From Moniliella sp. 'wahieum' (lineage: Eukaryota; Basidiomycota; Moniliellomycetes; Moniliellales; Moniliellaceae), in assembly GCA_003971905.1 (NCBI GenBank), contig RSEE01000023.1, forward strand, positions 1 through 64,000: a stretch of 64,000 nt of DNA. Direction: 5' to 3'. Positions within the stretch are counted from its first letter, which is position 1. Each line of letters opens with the position of its first letter. Made by a program: the position numbers and the translations under genes. The notes below the pieces were generated by a model, which saw only the letters and a program-made list of their open reading frames with translations, was not told the DNA's origin and searched no databases. Below, one piece after another: positions 1-11,451 of this stretch.

Positions 1-1116
1 TCATCTTCTCAAGCGGGTCTTCCTTCTCTGGGCCGTTTATGGTCCGCCCCCACCGCGCACAGTGCCAACGTACTTTCTGTCTCGCTTTCTCCTAATTTGC
101 ACCGCGGCATCAGCGCCGCTGCCGATGGCAAGGTTCACGTGTGGCCACTTGCTCGGGTTCCGGACGTGGCCAGCGCCGAGACTGAACCAAGGCGGGACCA
201 CCTGCTTCCTGACGCGTCCAAAGCCTGGCTTCTCTGTCGGTTTCCAACGACAGCCAACACTGGGGAACTGGCCGGCTCGAGTGCAGGTTTTGGACTGGCG
301 GTTTGACTGCTTGGTGGCCAACGTGATGCGGCAAGGGGAAGAGCAGACGCAACTTTGGCGTTTGGTGTGGGATTGAGTTGTGTTGCCCCTGCAGGCGGAT
401 AGAGTACCTTTGATGTACCGTCCTTTCCATCTGCAGCATGGTAGCAGACAGAGAAGCACCCCAAGCGGAGGGTCCAGGCATAATGGAGCGGCCAACAAGA
501 TGAACTGGCTGGATAAGAGGAAAAACGATGGAAGAACTTCGTGGAAGCGTGACCTATCAACATGCTCCACTGCAGTTTTGGGGATGGGGATGAGGGCAAG
601 GTGATGGATTCAGACCCTTCTCTCTACAGGACTCGATGTTCAAGAGGCGAGCCCGACCCTTGCACCTGATCAGAATCAGTCTGCCATTAAGCATCCTGAG
701 GGTCACCACACAGGCCCGTGTAGGTCTCCTAGCGTACTAGTAACTAGTAATCCAGCCAATCTGATTCGTCTTGGGGTATATATGGACACAGATGAGCAAA
801 ATCTACTCACCGACAAACCAGCTCCCCTTCTTCGACCAACGTCCCGACGCAGAAACAACTTTTTCACAAGGGCTGAACGCAAAAAAGGGGAATCGATTGG
901 AGGGACAGATGGGAAGGGAGGAAAAGGAAACGAGTGTGGGAAAGACAGGCGTGTCGTCACGGGTGGTAAGGGAACACGGGCGGTAGTCAAATGGATAAGC
1001 AAAACAAACAAACGATCGAGAGGGGTGCTAGACTCCCCGAGGCCAGACCTGATATCGCGTTGAGATGGGTCGGCCAAGTAAAACAAGAAGAAAAAATAGC
1101 GAACGAGTGGGCTCTT
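1..1116. other. Left-edge spacer, no gene recognised
   Basis: Open frames of up to about 177 codons exist on both strands but overlap each other and show no family resemblance or clear intron structure. The stretch contains a 7-bp tandem duplication (ACTAGTA twice, 736-749). It may hold the 3' untranslated part of the disordered gene to its right or the end of a gene cut by the window edge. Confidence 0.4.
736..749. repeat. Heptamer tandem duplication ACTAGTA x2
   Basis: Two perfect adjacent copies of ACTAGTA. It is one member of a set of 7-bp-unit arrays found in the spacers of this window. Confidence 0.8.
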
Positions 1117-3350
1117 TCAAACATCATCCACATCAACACATCCCCCCATCACCAGACCTACAGCGCGGCCACCGGTGAGAGCTGGTGGGTCAACCGTCTC
1201 AGGAGACTCGTCTTGGGTGCCGGCTCGATGGGCATCATCTCTTGGCGCGGTCGGCGAGGAAAGTGGAAGGCGCCGGGTACCGTTGCCATAGGGCGCCGGC
1301 GCCGGGGGCTCGTATTCCCACACCCGGGTATCGTGGGCATAATCCGACACGGCCCCGCCAGAGCGCTGGGAACGGACACTGCGCCCGCCCGCTGACCGGC
1401 CACCCGACGACAACCGGCGTCCCTGGTCGGACCGTTCCGAGCGCACCGACGGCCGACCGGCCCGAGATGGACCGCGCAGCCGACATGTACTCTGGATTGG
1501 TCTCGAGGTCCTGTGCACCGTCGGCGCCCGTCGCTGCGGTGCTCACCCGCCAAACTCGCTTTGGTCGGCTTGAGTTCCGAGCGCTTGGACCGCTGCGAGC
1601 GGCGGGACGAAGCAACGTCGTCCGCCGACTCAAACGCAGGATCGTAAGTGCGCGCAGAGTGGACACGCCGCTGGAACGGTCCACCGGACGCGCACGCACT
1701 TCGCGTGAAAATAGCTCCGATTGCGGGCGCGGGCGCCCTGCGCCTGAGGCCCCAGCCGAAGCCGCGGTCGTCCCGGGGAGCGGCTACGACCAAGGGAGCG
1801 GGACCGCGGGGCAGACAAAGCAGGGTTCTGGGGCGGCGGCACGGGCCCGCGCGCAGACCGCATTGGTCCCCCCCTTGAATACGGGGCATTTTTCAGGCCA
1901 TCGTCCGAATCCGATTCATACCCACCCGAATGGGCATACGCCTCCAAACACTCTCTCCTCTGAATCGGGACTGGCTCTGAGCGACATGCGACGGGCCATG
2001 GTGGTGATCGAATGCCGCAGGGGAGACCTGTGCCCCTCTTGCCCCAGCTCGCTCTCGTCTCCGCTCGCCTCGTTATAACTCATGCCACGGCTTGGCTTAC
2101 GGCGCCGCTCTGAGTCGGCACCGTCGCGGGGCAAAGCACGAGCGGCCCGGGGGCACCAGTCGCATCTTCCATTCCATAGCCATCCATCTGGTCCAAGGGA
2201 GCGTGCAGGTCATTCGGTTCCGATTCTGAACGAGTCAGTAGAGAGTACCAAAGCTTGGACAGAAAGGATCCACTTACTATTCAGCCCAACTAGCTTGAGG
2301 AAACTCTTGGAGCGCTTGACATGCGGACGCGGGGGTTCCGGCTCCTGAACAACAAGCGGCACATCTTGGAGGTCAGACAGATAGGCTTGGACTACACCCG
2401 AACGTTGCCGCGATGGGGCTTGCGGGCACCGGCACGGAAAGCCGCCTCCATGCTCACCGAGCTCGAGGTGGTCGTCTGACTCTCCTTGTCACTGTGATCG
2501 GGGTGACGGGTCGCCCGGGCTGGCTTAGCAAACTCAGTCCAGGGCTCCTCCGCATGACCCACATATCCGCCATGGGGTTAGTTGAAGCGCGTACTCGTCG
2601 TCTCCGACAGAACGCGGGCCACGGTGAGATGGTGGGGCGCCATGCGAGGCCCTTGCGTGTCAGCTGGGTAAGAGGCTTGGCCTGGGGCCATGTCAGCAAA
2701 AAGGCCACGAGACCCAACCTGGGCATTGTGACTGTGGTACACGCCGCGCTCCTCTGCAGGCTCCATCAAGCCGCGAGCATTGCGGGCGCGGCCCGACTGA
2801 CCAGGGCGCGAAGCAACGTCGGCCGAACTGTGGTGAAACGTGCTCTGACCGCGAATGCCCGTGTTGTCCAGTGTATCAATCACGTCCATACGGGAAGGGC
2901 GACGACCGTTCGAACGTGGCCCGTCTCGAGAAAGCGGGGCGGGGAATGGTTCATCATCGTTCGCATTTGCTGGATCTTCGAGGCCAGCGCCATTTCCCAC
3001 GCGGGACAACGGCGGCGAAAGGCACTGGCAAAGCGTCCCGCACACCTGTATTCGGGGACAGCGCGCCATCCATGTGATTGTCGAGCGGGCTGCTAGGCTC
3101 GGGGCGCGAGTAGGGACTGATGTCGTCGGGAGGGAAGGGATCGGCAAACGAGGAAGAGGGCAGGGGGTGCGCCATTGCGACCGGAGCGCGGACCGGCGGA
3201 GGGCCACCGTAGGCATCGAAGCCATTCTGGTCGGGAGGTAGCGCGCTGGCGGCGTGGGCCACGAGCAGGCCGGTCAAAGCTGGGTTCGTCGTCGAACACG
3301 GGCTGGGGACGGGAGCCGCGAGCGCGTGCACGGGAGATATGGGCGGACAT
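1117..3350 (-). CDS. Hypothetical disordered Ser/Arg/Pro-rich protein
   Basis: I do not recognise a family. The proposed start is the ATG at 3350, giving MSAHISRARARGSRPQ. From there coding-like sequence can be followed leftwards through several alternating frames: an Asp/Ser/Pro segment with DDISPYSRPEPSSP, an Arg/Ser segment with NGRRPSRMDVIDTLDN, a segment with SGDESELGQEGHRSP, and SRSLGRSRSPGRPR, and a tail ending in GGCVDVDDV. The composition (Ser, Pro, Arg, Asp, Gly) suggests an intrinsically disordered protein, possibly nuclear or cortical. The frame changes may be short introns, sequencing errors or both, so the join is approximate and the 1117 stop is only the best candidate. It could be two genes; no membrane segment or signal peptide was seen. 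Confidence 0.4.
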
Positions 3351-4444
3351 GGCAGATGGGGGGGGGAGGGGTGGCGGGGGGAGGACAAGAAACGATGCGA
3401 GGGCTCTGGGATGTAATGTGCAAAGCGGGGCAGGCGGCGGGGACGGGTGTATGCGGTTGGGCACACTGGTGGGGTGCGGGAGGGGCCGTGAAACCTGAGG
3501 CGCTGGTTGGGGTGTGTGACTTGCCCTGGCCCCCCCGCCTGGCTGCAAAGCAACCCCGCACCCCAGCAGCCGCTGGCACGAGGGCAGTCAGCGCGTTCTA
3601 TCGGCAGACGCAAGGGCACACGCGCAGTGCCGTGCACCCGGCGCCCCGCGAGTGTGTGTCCAAACCACCCCGCAAGGCCATCTGACCCGCAGAGCAGCAT
3701 CCACCGCGCGGGCCAAAGGCGCGCCGGGTAGGGTTGGCGGGCAGCCGGTGGCCGGTGAGCGCGAGCGCCACCGCTGAGCGCCAGCGTGTTGCTCAGCCTC
3801 AGCACTCACTGAGTACTGATGCATGATGCATGATGCAATGCAATCCATGATCCACTGCGGCGCATCGCTGATACATGGCAGTGCTGATCATCAGGCCAGC
3901 CTCCATCCCGCCGACACATTCAGCTTTGTAACATGCAACCCGCAGCCACCAGCGCTTTTACTCAGCCCCCCGCCGCTTGGGCCACCACAAAGCATACGCA
4001 GCACACGCTACCACCCCACCCCAACACCACAAGCATATGGCCTCCTCCGCATCACACCGCCGTCCACACGGCCACTCTCGGCCTATCTGGCCACAGGTCC
4101 TTGCCCCATCGTAGCACATCTGGCCATCCCACCGCCACCGTCGTTTGTTTCGCGTTCGTTGGGAGCGCGTCCCCAGGATCCCCGGGGGACCCCTGCCTCC
4201 GCGGGCGAGTTGTGGCTGGCAACCCGCACCCATTAAGGATGGCACCCAGGCAAAAACACAGCCGCTCTGAGACACTCGTTTGCACCGAACGCTGGTAGGG
4301 GCCACCAAGGGCGGAATGTGTCTCCGTTCCGCGCGTGCTTCGAACTGGCTACGCCTGGCGCGTGGGTGTGGTGGCCGCTGGGCGTCGCACAGACGCTGGC
4401 CAGCGTGGTCGGTGCGTGCCCAGCGTCCACCATCCTCACCTGCA
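3351..4444. other. Spacer between divergent genes
   Basis: No convincing coding sequence. It is G-rich near 3350-3500 and C-rich near 3930-4200, which fits promoter and leader sequence for the two flanking divergently transcribed genes. It holds the TGATGCA array at 3817-3837. Confidence 0.4.
3817..3837. repeat. Heptamer array TGATGCA x3
   Basis: Three perfect copies of TGATGCA, which is the complement phase of the CATCATG unit found at 26393, 49457 and 58718. Confidence 0.85.
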
Positions 4445-5150
4445 ATGTCCTTGGCCCTGCACACTGTTGGCGCCACAACAGGCTTCCTGGGTGCCGTCGG
4501 TGCCTACCTGCTCTTCACTGGCAATGGTGAGGCGTTCAACCCAGGCCAGTTCCTCGAGGACACCTCCCCTTACGCTTGGGCCATGCTCGGCATTGGCATG
4601 TGCATTGGTCTCTCGGTCGTCGGGGCTGGCTGGGGCATCTACGTCACCGGTGCCTCCATTCTTGGTGCCGGTGTCCGTACCCGAGGATTACGACCAAGAA
4701 TCTCATCTCGATCATCTTTTGTGAAGTGGTCGCCATCTATGGTGTGATCATGACCATCGTCTTTAGCGCCAAGATCAACGGTAACCTCCAGGCCGGACTC
4801 GACACATTGTTCACCAAGGAAAACTACTTTACCGGTAGGTACCTGGTGCCTCCCCTCTTCTTTTTTCTTCCTTCTTTCCTAGTCTTCCTGTTTGGTTATT
4901 GACACTCTCATTCCCCTTCAGGCCCCTGCTCTTCTGGGGCGGTTTGACGGTGGGCGCGTGCAACTTGATTTGCGGTGCGGCAGTAGGCGTGACAGGTGCC
5001 AACGCGGCCGTGGCGGATGCGGCGGATCCGCAGCTGTTTGTCAAGATTCTGATTGTCGAGGTGTTTAGTTCCATTCTCGGCTTGTTTGGCTTGATCATCG
5101 GTCTCATCCTCACCTCGCGCGCCAAGGATTTTGGCACCGAGCCGTTCTAA
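4445..5150 (+). CDS. VMA16: V-type proton ATPase proteolipid subunit c''
   Basis: This is the c'' proteolipid of the membrane V0 sector, which carries protons across vacuole, Golgi and endosome membranes as the c-ring turns. The first ATG of the frame gives [20 protein letters not shown]. Recognisable family motifs in order are [57 protein letters not shown] and, after an intron near 4834-4922, [20 protein letters not shown] and [17 protein letters not shown]. Four or more hydrophobic helices are present and the acidic residue of [11 protein letters not shown] is the expected proton carrier. The frame slips once at about 4680: ACCCGAGG occurs where ACCCCGAGG would keep VRTPRITTKN in frame, a one-base loss in a C run. 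The stop is TAA at 5148-5150. Its 3' end faces the Ap4A phosphorylase 3' end 187 bp away. Confidence 0.93.
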
Positions 5151-5337
5151 CTGCTCCCCTGCCCCCGGCCATCCCTTTGGGCAAAACCCACACCGGAGCG
5201 CATGTGTGGGGGCTCGTTGGCTTCGATGCGCTTCCGCTCCATCTTTTCTTCTCTCTCTCCTTCCCCCCCGCTCTCCCCGTCTACTGCATGCGATCCAATC
5301 CCAGGAGCATTATAGATTCGAGATGGGGACTGGTATC

Positions 5338-6637
5338 TTACTCATGCGCCGGATGGGTCACCCCGGCAACAGGGGGTACCCCCAGCTCAGCCAACATGGT
5401 GGGAACGCTAATCGGGTCCTTGGCTAGCGCCTCGGCCTCTTCCGGACTGCGCACGAGGATCATGCCGGCATAGCCTTTTTCAGGGGGTTAGCGGGAGCGA
5501 TAGCACAGCAGAAGGAACGTACCCATTGCGTTCACACTGAGCTGGCCCAGTTTTTTCTCATTGACCTCGCCCCATTTACCAGGAAGCGTGTATACCTCGC
5601 GAGAGCGAGGGATGAGGTGCATAGCGCGTCGCGAGAGAAGCATATTGAAAGAACCAAACTTGCTCTGGGGTGCCGTTGGACTGACATCTTGGTAGCAGCC
5701 TTGTGGGTCCGCTTGGTTCTTGGTGTCGAGCAAGTCGACCAAACGCTGCATCAGGTACATTTCCGCCCCTTTCTTCTTCAGCTCAACTGGGTCGATCAGA
5801 GCCACATAGTGCTGCCACGGAACAGGCAGGGCATGTACATGTCCTACTCGCAGGTCCACGGTCAGCGTCAGCGCGTCCACCCTCAACTTCGGCAAACATA
5901 ATCAACAGATGGCGGCACCGGTGGATGTGAACATACGAAATTCAGACCCGTCCCGCTCGATCGAGGTGAGGAGACGTTCGATGGGGATCGTGCCCTCGGC
6001 ATCATCGGCCGGGGGATGCTCGTCCGGGGGATGCTCGTCCGGATCCACCCGTCTGGCAACATTTCCTCTCGCCGCACCTCGATCAACTGAAGGTGACAGT
6101 GTTTTTGCGATGCGCCTGACTCCCAACCACAATTGAAGAAGGCCATCATCTCCTCCTCAGCCGGGTCGCCATGGAAACCAGCAACGAAGCGATACGCTTC
6201 GGTCAGCAGTGCGGGGGGAGGCGGCAGGTTCTGGGGCACAAACTCCTTGGTAACCAGCAGGCGTGCCGTGGCACAACACAGTACTTGTTAGGAGCACAAT
6301 GCCCCCTCGGGTTCCGTCTCACTGACGAGCAAGTTGGGCACATAGGGCGGCGCAAACGGATCCACTTTGTTCTGCCCCCACTGGCCGGCTTGACTGCATT
6401 GGGCGTGGGCTTTGCAACAGCGCAGGTACCTCTCGTACAACAAAATCAATGTCGAGCGTCTTAATCTCGCGGTCTTCGGGTTTGGCATCGGGGGTGCAGA
6501 CGGGGTGCGGCAGCCTCCTGTGGGTGGCAGGCTGAGTCAGGACGCGCACGCTGGAGGGGAAGTAGAAGGCGTCGCCGGCAGCGAGGGCGAGTCGTACTGC
6601 TGGCGACCTTTTTGCGAAGCTGGGCAGCGGTGGACAT
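5338..6637 (-). CDS. APA2: Diadenosine tetraphosphate (Ap4A) phosphorylase / ATP adenylyltransferase
   Basis: The enzyme phosphorolyses Ap4A to ATP and ADP and belongs to the HIT-superfamily Apa1/Apa2 group, acting in the cytosol. It starts at the ATG at 6637 (MSTAAQLRKKVASS). Family landmarks, spread over several frames, are DPFAPPYVPNLLVSE, the segment starting VPQNLPPPPALL with EAYRFVAGF, the catalytic stretch CGWESGASQKHCHLQLIE containing the HxHxQ signature (H-C-H-L-Q), and a C-terminal part with LPVPWQHYVALID. A last intron of about 50 bp ends near 5480 and joins NAMG to YAGMILVRSPEEAEALA; the protein ends PPVAGVTHPAHE, with TAA at 5338-5340. The serine of the usual FNSG stretch is replaced by CGW here. 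It is divergent from VPS74, with a 408-bp shared upstream region. Confidence 0.85.
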
Positions 6638-7045
6638 GGTGCGGGCCGCTGAAGGCGAACGGGGTGGGGAAGGAGGGGACGGGGCGCGGCAGGCGCGAAG
6701 GCGCAGCGGTGGGGGGGTGGGGCCCGACGAGGGCGCAGCTGGCGCAGACAGCCAATCATAAACAACAGGAGTAGGCCGCAGGCGTTGGGCGCGAGAGACG
6801 CCGCTCGGGGGCTCGGAGCAGAGCAGGAGGGTCAAGACGGGCGTGAACATTTCAGGCGGGGCGGCGCCGAGGGGCTGAGGATGCCCGAATGGCGAAGCTT
6901 GGAGCTTGAGGGAGCCAGCAGGCGGCGGAGCTTGCCGCGGATCGAAGGAGGCTTGATCATTGAATATGATCATTGCACCCCTCGGCCTCGCCCGCCCGGA
7001 CAGTCTTCGAGCGGAGCGCCCCCCCTCCTGCGCCCCCGACCACCC
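6638..7045. promoter_or_regulatory. Shared divergent upstream region of APA2 and VPS74
   Basis: The 408 bp lie between two translation starts on opposite strands, so both promoters and leaders must be here unless hidden leader exons exist. It is GC-rich and contains no obvious TATA box. Function is inferred from position only. Confidence 0.45.
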
Positions 7046-8429
7046 ATGGATGCTGGAGGACTGTCGAGGCGACGCGCTCATGGCCGCCGCTCCGTCCCCG
7101 CCGGCCCAGATGGCGATGGGCCCCAGGACGATGCCTCGCCCGATCTGCACATGCTCTCCCCCACCTCTCGTCCCCGCCCTCCGCCCGGGCAGCCACCGCC
7201 CCCCACACCTACCGCCTCCCGGACTCGGACCACCCCATTGCGTTTGACCCACGCGACCTCGCCGATGGCGGTGTCCCAGCGGCGCCCCCGGCCACCCCGG
7301 CTGACCATCATGGAGGAAGTGCTGCTGCTGGGCATGAAGGATCATGCGGGCTACCTCTCCTTTTGGAACGACAGCATCTCCTACTCGCTCCGCGGTGCTG
7401 TCCTGCTCGAGCTGGCCCTGCGTGGACGCATTAGGATCGCACAAGATCCGCAGCGCTATGACTGGGCTGTGCAGGAGCGAGCGCTCGAAGTCGCGTCGCG
7501 GCAGCCAACGGGCGATGTGCTGCTGGACGAGACGTTGCGCCACATGGCGCTGTACGAGGCCAAACAGACAGCCCTCGGCATCTACAAGCGCAAGTCCTGT
7601 GTTCAGTGGACCGATGTTCTTGCTGGAGAGACATGGGACCCAAAGCAGATCACGTACCAGCTCCGGGCCGTTCGAGAGCGCCTGGCCAAGGGCTTGGTCG
7701 ACAAGGGCGTCCTCCGCACCGAAAAGTCCACCATCCTCTTCTTTGACGTGACCACCCACCCCCTGGAAGATGTGGCGGCGAAGCAAGCCGTAGTGCGCAG
7801 GGTGCATTCCATACTCGTGTCCCCCAAAGTCAAGCCAGGGAGAGATGTGTCTCCATGGGAATTAACCTCGACTCGCTCTACACCGAGGAACACGACCCTG
7901 TACCTTTACCGGTCATACGAGCCCTTTGTACGTCTGCGCAGCGTTGGCGGCCAATGTGTTGGAAAATGCGTTGGTCAACCTCAGCTTTACCGGCGAGAGG
8001 CGGCGTTTGAGCGGGCGGACGCGTTGATTGCCGAACTGGGGCAGTGGCCGATGGCTCCCACCTTGCCAATGGGCAACATTGGCGATCCCTCCCGTCCAAA
8101 GAGCTACCGGCCACCACGGATGCGGCCAGGAGAAGCAAGCACGTCATGCCTAGCAGTCTTGCCGCCGGCAGCGTAGCCCAGTCAGAACCCGATGAAGGGA
8201 CTGATGAGGGGCGATCCACCTTGGCCCTCAATTCTCTGCTGGCCATGGTGCGGGACGAGATGGAAGCGGCGGGAGGAGCGGTAGCCGAGGGTCAATTCGA
8301 AGCGATCGCAGGCATCTTGGGTGCTTTGGCCCGAATGGATTGCCTTGTACGTGTCACATGGAACCATGTAACCCCTCTTGATGGATCCCATGTGTACCCC
8401 AGTACTAACCTATCCACGTTCAGATTTGA
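7046..8429 (+). CDS. VPS74: GOLPH3/VPS74 Golgi phosphatidylinositol-4-phosphate effector
   Basis: Vps74/GOLPH3 binds PI4P on Golgi membranes and links glycosyltransferase tails to COPI coats, keeping the enzymes in the Golgi. The proposed start gives MDAGGLSRRRAHGRR; an N-terminal arginine cluster like this is the coatomer-binding element in the family. Then come HPIAFDPRDLADGG (in a neighbouring frame), LTIMEEVLLLGMKDHAGYLS, SYSLRGAVLLELALRGRI, TGDVLLDETLRHM, ERLAKGLVDKGVLRTEKST and FDVTTHPLED, all typical of the GPP34 fold. The frame slips around 7800-8100. The last exon piece ends MDCL at 8346, an intron runs 8347-8423 with an ACTAAC branch-like site, and ATT TGA closes the gene at 8429. 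The C-terminal extension rich in Ser/Glu is longer than in yeast. Confidence 0.9.
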
Positions 8430-9036
8430 CCCTATCATGCCAATACCCAGCCCCCCTCCCTTACGTCCCGTTGCATTATGCTTCCAACGTTTTTTGCATC
8501 CTTCATTGTTCGGCCCGACTGGCCCATCCTTCTTTCGTCTCTCACATGCAGCCGATCTAAATGACCTTCCACCCCTCTCGCTCACCCTTGCTTCTTAGCT
8601 CCTACGCATGCCAAGCGCCATCATCCCCCCGATTTCCCCCGCACGCCCATGCAATGGGGACATCGTGCAACTATGCCCTCCCATTTGACGTGGTCTTGCT
8701 ACCTATCCCTAGGCGCGAAGAGGCCTTCGACGCACAAACTCTCAGCAACAGCAGCATCGCATGGTGCGCCCCAACCCACACGCCTGCGCCCACCTAGTTG
8801 TATCAACTCCGTGTCGCGCACACACCCACTGTCCCTTGTTTCGTCGGTCGGCAAGCTATCAGTGTAGCACTCTGGTGGTAGAAGTCGCAGTGTGGAAAGG
8901 AACATACCCCGGTGACCCGGCCAAGGTGAGCAAGGAAGCAATTTGAAAATGGGAATGGGAAAGAGCATCCGCACTAGCCACTGCGCCATTGTCGTTGCCA
9001 GTCGAAAAGTGGGCAGGGATCTCTAGATCGCGTCTA
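8430..9036. other. Spacer, no gene recognised
   Basis: C/T-rich sequence downstream of VPS74, with no open frame that resembles a known protein. It ends at the boundary of the LINE fragment. Confidence 0.4.
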
Positions 9037-9515
9037 TTTCATTGACAGAGCTTAAGGCTGGGACAGGGGAAACGCTACGTCTAAACCGAACCGTTCATCT
9101 TGCGGGGGTTACTTGGAAGCGTCACTAAGGTCAAGGAACCAGGGGGATCGCCAGGATATCAGGATCCTCCGGTTCTCGCCATCCGGTCCCGTATACCCTA
9201 GGAAGCGCGTGTGGACACGGATGAACGTGGTTGACATCCGAGCGAGGAACTATTTCCACTGAGACTTAGTCGCCAAATTCTCCCAATGCGCAAACAACTT
9301 GCCCTCCGTCTTGGTGCCGTAGTATCCTCGCGTCGTCAAAACCAGGGGGGAAAACGGCTCTTGAGTGCGTCTCTGGTACTTGGTGTTCTTGTCGCATTCT
9401 GCTTGTTCAAGCAGCCGAAGCAGCTCCTTCTCCCGGCGTTCCAAGGGAGTTGCGGTGCTCTCATGCACCACCCTCCGGTACGCGCTCTGCGCCTCCAGCG
9501 ACCCCGTGTCTTGTT
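9037..9515 (-). mobile_element. Non-LTR retrotransposon (LINE) 3' fragment, copy A
   Basis: This block is clearly repeated at 23931-24430 in the same orientation, and its first 200 bp again, inverted, at 25900-26096. On the minus strand it encodes the C-terminal tail of a protein with TPLERREKELLRLLEQ and PLVLTTRGYYGTKTEG, followed by a 3' untranslated part of about 200 bp that ends at TCATTGACAGAGCTTAAGG. The longer copy B shows that this tail belongs to a LINE polyprotein. Copy A is truncated at its 5' end near 9515, as expected of incomplete reverse transcription. Confidence 0.7.
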
Positions 9516-10068
9516 ACTTTTCCCCCTGAGTTGACACACAGGGGGAGGGAGGATGACGGATTGTGATGGATCCATTACTGTTAAGGTGGACCGGGACTGA
9601 TGTAGTCTCCCAGAGTGGGAAGGACAATCGTTTTCGACAAGAATGGTTCGATAGTAGCAATGACGAGAAGAAGCGCAAGTATCATTCAGATATACTGAAG
9701 GTGGCTTCCACCTTGGGACCACATCATGCCGTCCGTGTATGTGGCACTTTGCTAACACCCTCACCGAACCCAACGTCCCTCTGTTTGCAAGGCGCAACAA
9801 CACTTAACCTCTCTAACGAAGAGGGCGTGGCCAAGAGAGGAATCGCTACAAGTCTCACCCCTACTAATATCTATACCTGACAGAAAGCCTGCTGTTGTTG
9901 GCAACGCGAGGAAGTGGATTTTGCAAGAACTGGCTCTCGGATTAGTTGAATCGAACGAGCTTCCCAAACGGGGGAGGTGTGCAGAATGATGTGGAAAGAA
10001 CAAATACTGAAAGGTGCAGAAGAGATTGAGGGGATGCCGTTGAGGGTGTGTGGGGGATGGGGTTGGAA
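9516..10068. other. Spacer between LINE fragment and NADAR gene
   Basis: There is one plus-strand open frame of about 105 codons (9563-9880) with no family resemblance. Nothing else is supported. Confidence 0.35.
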
Positions 10069-11285
10069 TTAAATTGTTGCCGCTGCGCTGCCCCATCCCA
10101 GTCCAGCTGCAGCCCGAAGGAGTTCGCGGGTACGCATCAACGCCTTGCCTTGCTCGTTCTTCCCTCGGAACGAGTGTTGTACCGTGGAAGTGTGCAGGCG
10201 AGGCCGTGAAGGCTTCGGAGGGGCCCCGAAATGCACTCCCCTTGACGCGACGGGTAGGCCTTCGAGACTAGGATGTGTTTCCTCACTGCTTGGCAAAGGC
10301 AACCCGAGGGGCGACGGTCGTAGGGAAACGGAAGGGGGGGTATCTGCGTGGTCTTCCTTTTGGTCAGATCCATCATTCTCTAGTGTCTCTTGGTTCTCCT
10401 CGTCGTGGTCGCGAGGGTCGATCGTGTCGGAAGTGGAAGCCGACACCTCCTCATTCACGCTTGGACTTCTTGGCGACCGGGATCGAGCCGCGGCGGCTTC
10501 CTGGGCTGCTTCTTTGGCTCGTGCCGCCCGCTGTGCCGCTGAAAGCGCCGATCGTGACCGGCCTCGCGATGGAACAGGCGTATCGAGCTGGGATAGGCTC
10601 ACTCCCGCGCCCCAAAATACTTCCGAGGGCGTGGCATAAACAATCAGTGCGTCCCCCGTCTCGAGCAGGCGAAGGCTCAGGTCAGAATGTTGGGTAAACT
10701 TGAGTAGCAACACCCGGTCCATTGCCGCTACATTCAATCGATCTCTCATCCAACCACGCTCGACGTAGGCGGAATGTTGATGTGCGACCCGACGTGCGTC
10801 TTGCGGCGTTGCCTGCCGCCGCACTTTGTGTGCCACCTCAGGATGGGCGGTAAACTTGAGCGCTTGAAACAAGTGTTCTGTGGCGTACGAATGAGCGGAC
10901 GAACCTGGATGCAGGAGAGTGGATACGTACCAGCCGTAGGATAGCGGACTCCGTCCAAGTAAACGGGATGGTCCGAATCGGGCGACAGCCAAAAGTTCGG
11001 CGCACCCTTGTGGTGGAAGGCAATCCGCATAGGGTTCCGACTAGAATCATACAGGACACCGTTGGCGATAAAGGGAGTCTTGTCCAGGACAGGCTTGGGC
11101 GCTGCCCCAGCCACGGAGGAGGAAGCCGTAGAGATAGATTCCGATTGCGAGTCCGGCTGGGAAAGGACTGGCGAATCGATGGGGGACAAGAGCTCAGGGG
11201 AAGGAAGTGCGGGTTCAGAGGCTTCCGCTGGCGGTTCCGACGTAGTCTTAGACTTGCGCCGAAGCAAGCTGGAGAGGCTGGGCAT
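10069..11285 (-). CDS. NADAR-domain protein with long disordered C-terminal tail
   Basis: The NADAR (YbiA/DUF1768) family includes N-glycosidases acting on riboflavin-pathway intermediates and on ADP-ribose conjugates; which substrate applies here is unknown. Translation from the ATG at 11285 gives MPSLSSLLRRKSK, a Ser/Pro/Glu-rich leader of about 75 residues, then the domain: IAFHHKGAPNFWLSPDSDHP, VYLDGVRYPTAEHLFQALKF, MRDRLNVAAMDRVLLLKF, GDALIVYATPSEVFWGAGVS. A clean intron (10878-10930) joins PTA to EHLF. The exons sum to 1164 nt, giving 387 residues without any frame break, unlike most genes in this window. The last 190 residues are low complexity, with Arg/Ala/Ser runs (SRSPRSPSVNEE), many acidic residues, and a conserved-looking basic end (FRGKNEQGKALMRTRELL). 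Confidence 0.85.
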
Positions 11286-11451
11286 GGATGGGATGCGGTG
11301 GTGGTGGTGGCTCTGAGTATTCAAGGTTCAGGAGGAAATGCAAGAGAGCATGCCATAAATGACACAGACAGAAACAGAACAGTCGGCAAGAAGCGAGGGG
11401 CGCCAGCTGAGTCGGATGCTTCGCAGGAACACTGTTGGTGGGGGTGGTCGG

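Noticed and set aside
6461-7807. Minus-strand frame of 448 codons across VPS74
   Set aside because: It is antisense to the conserved GOLPH3 domain. Only its last 58 codons coincide with the real APA2 start (MSTAAQLRKK).
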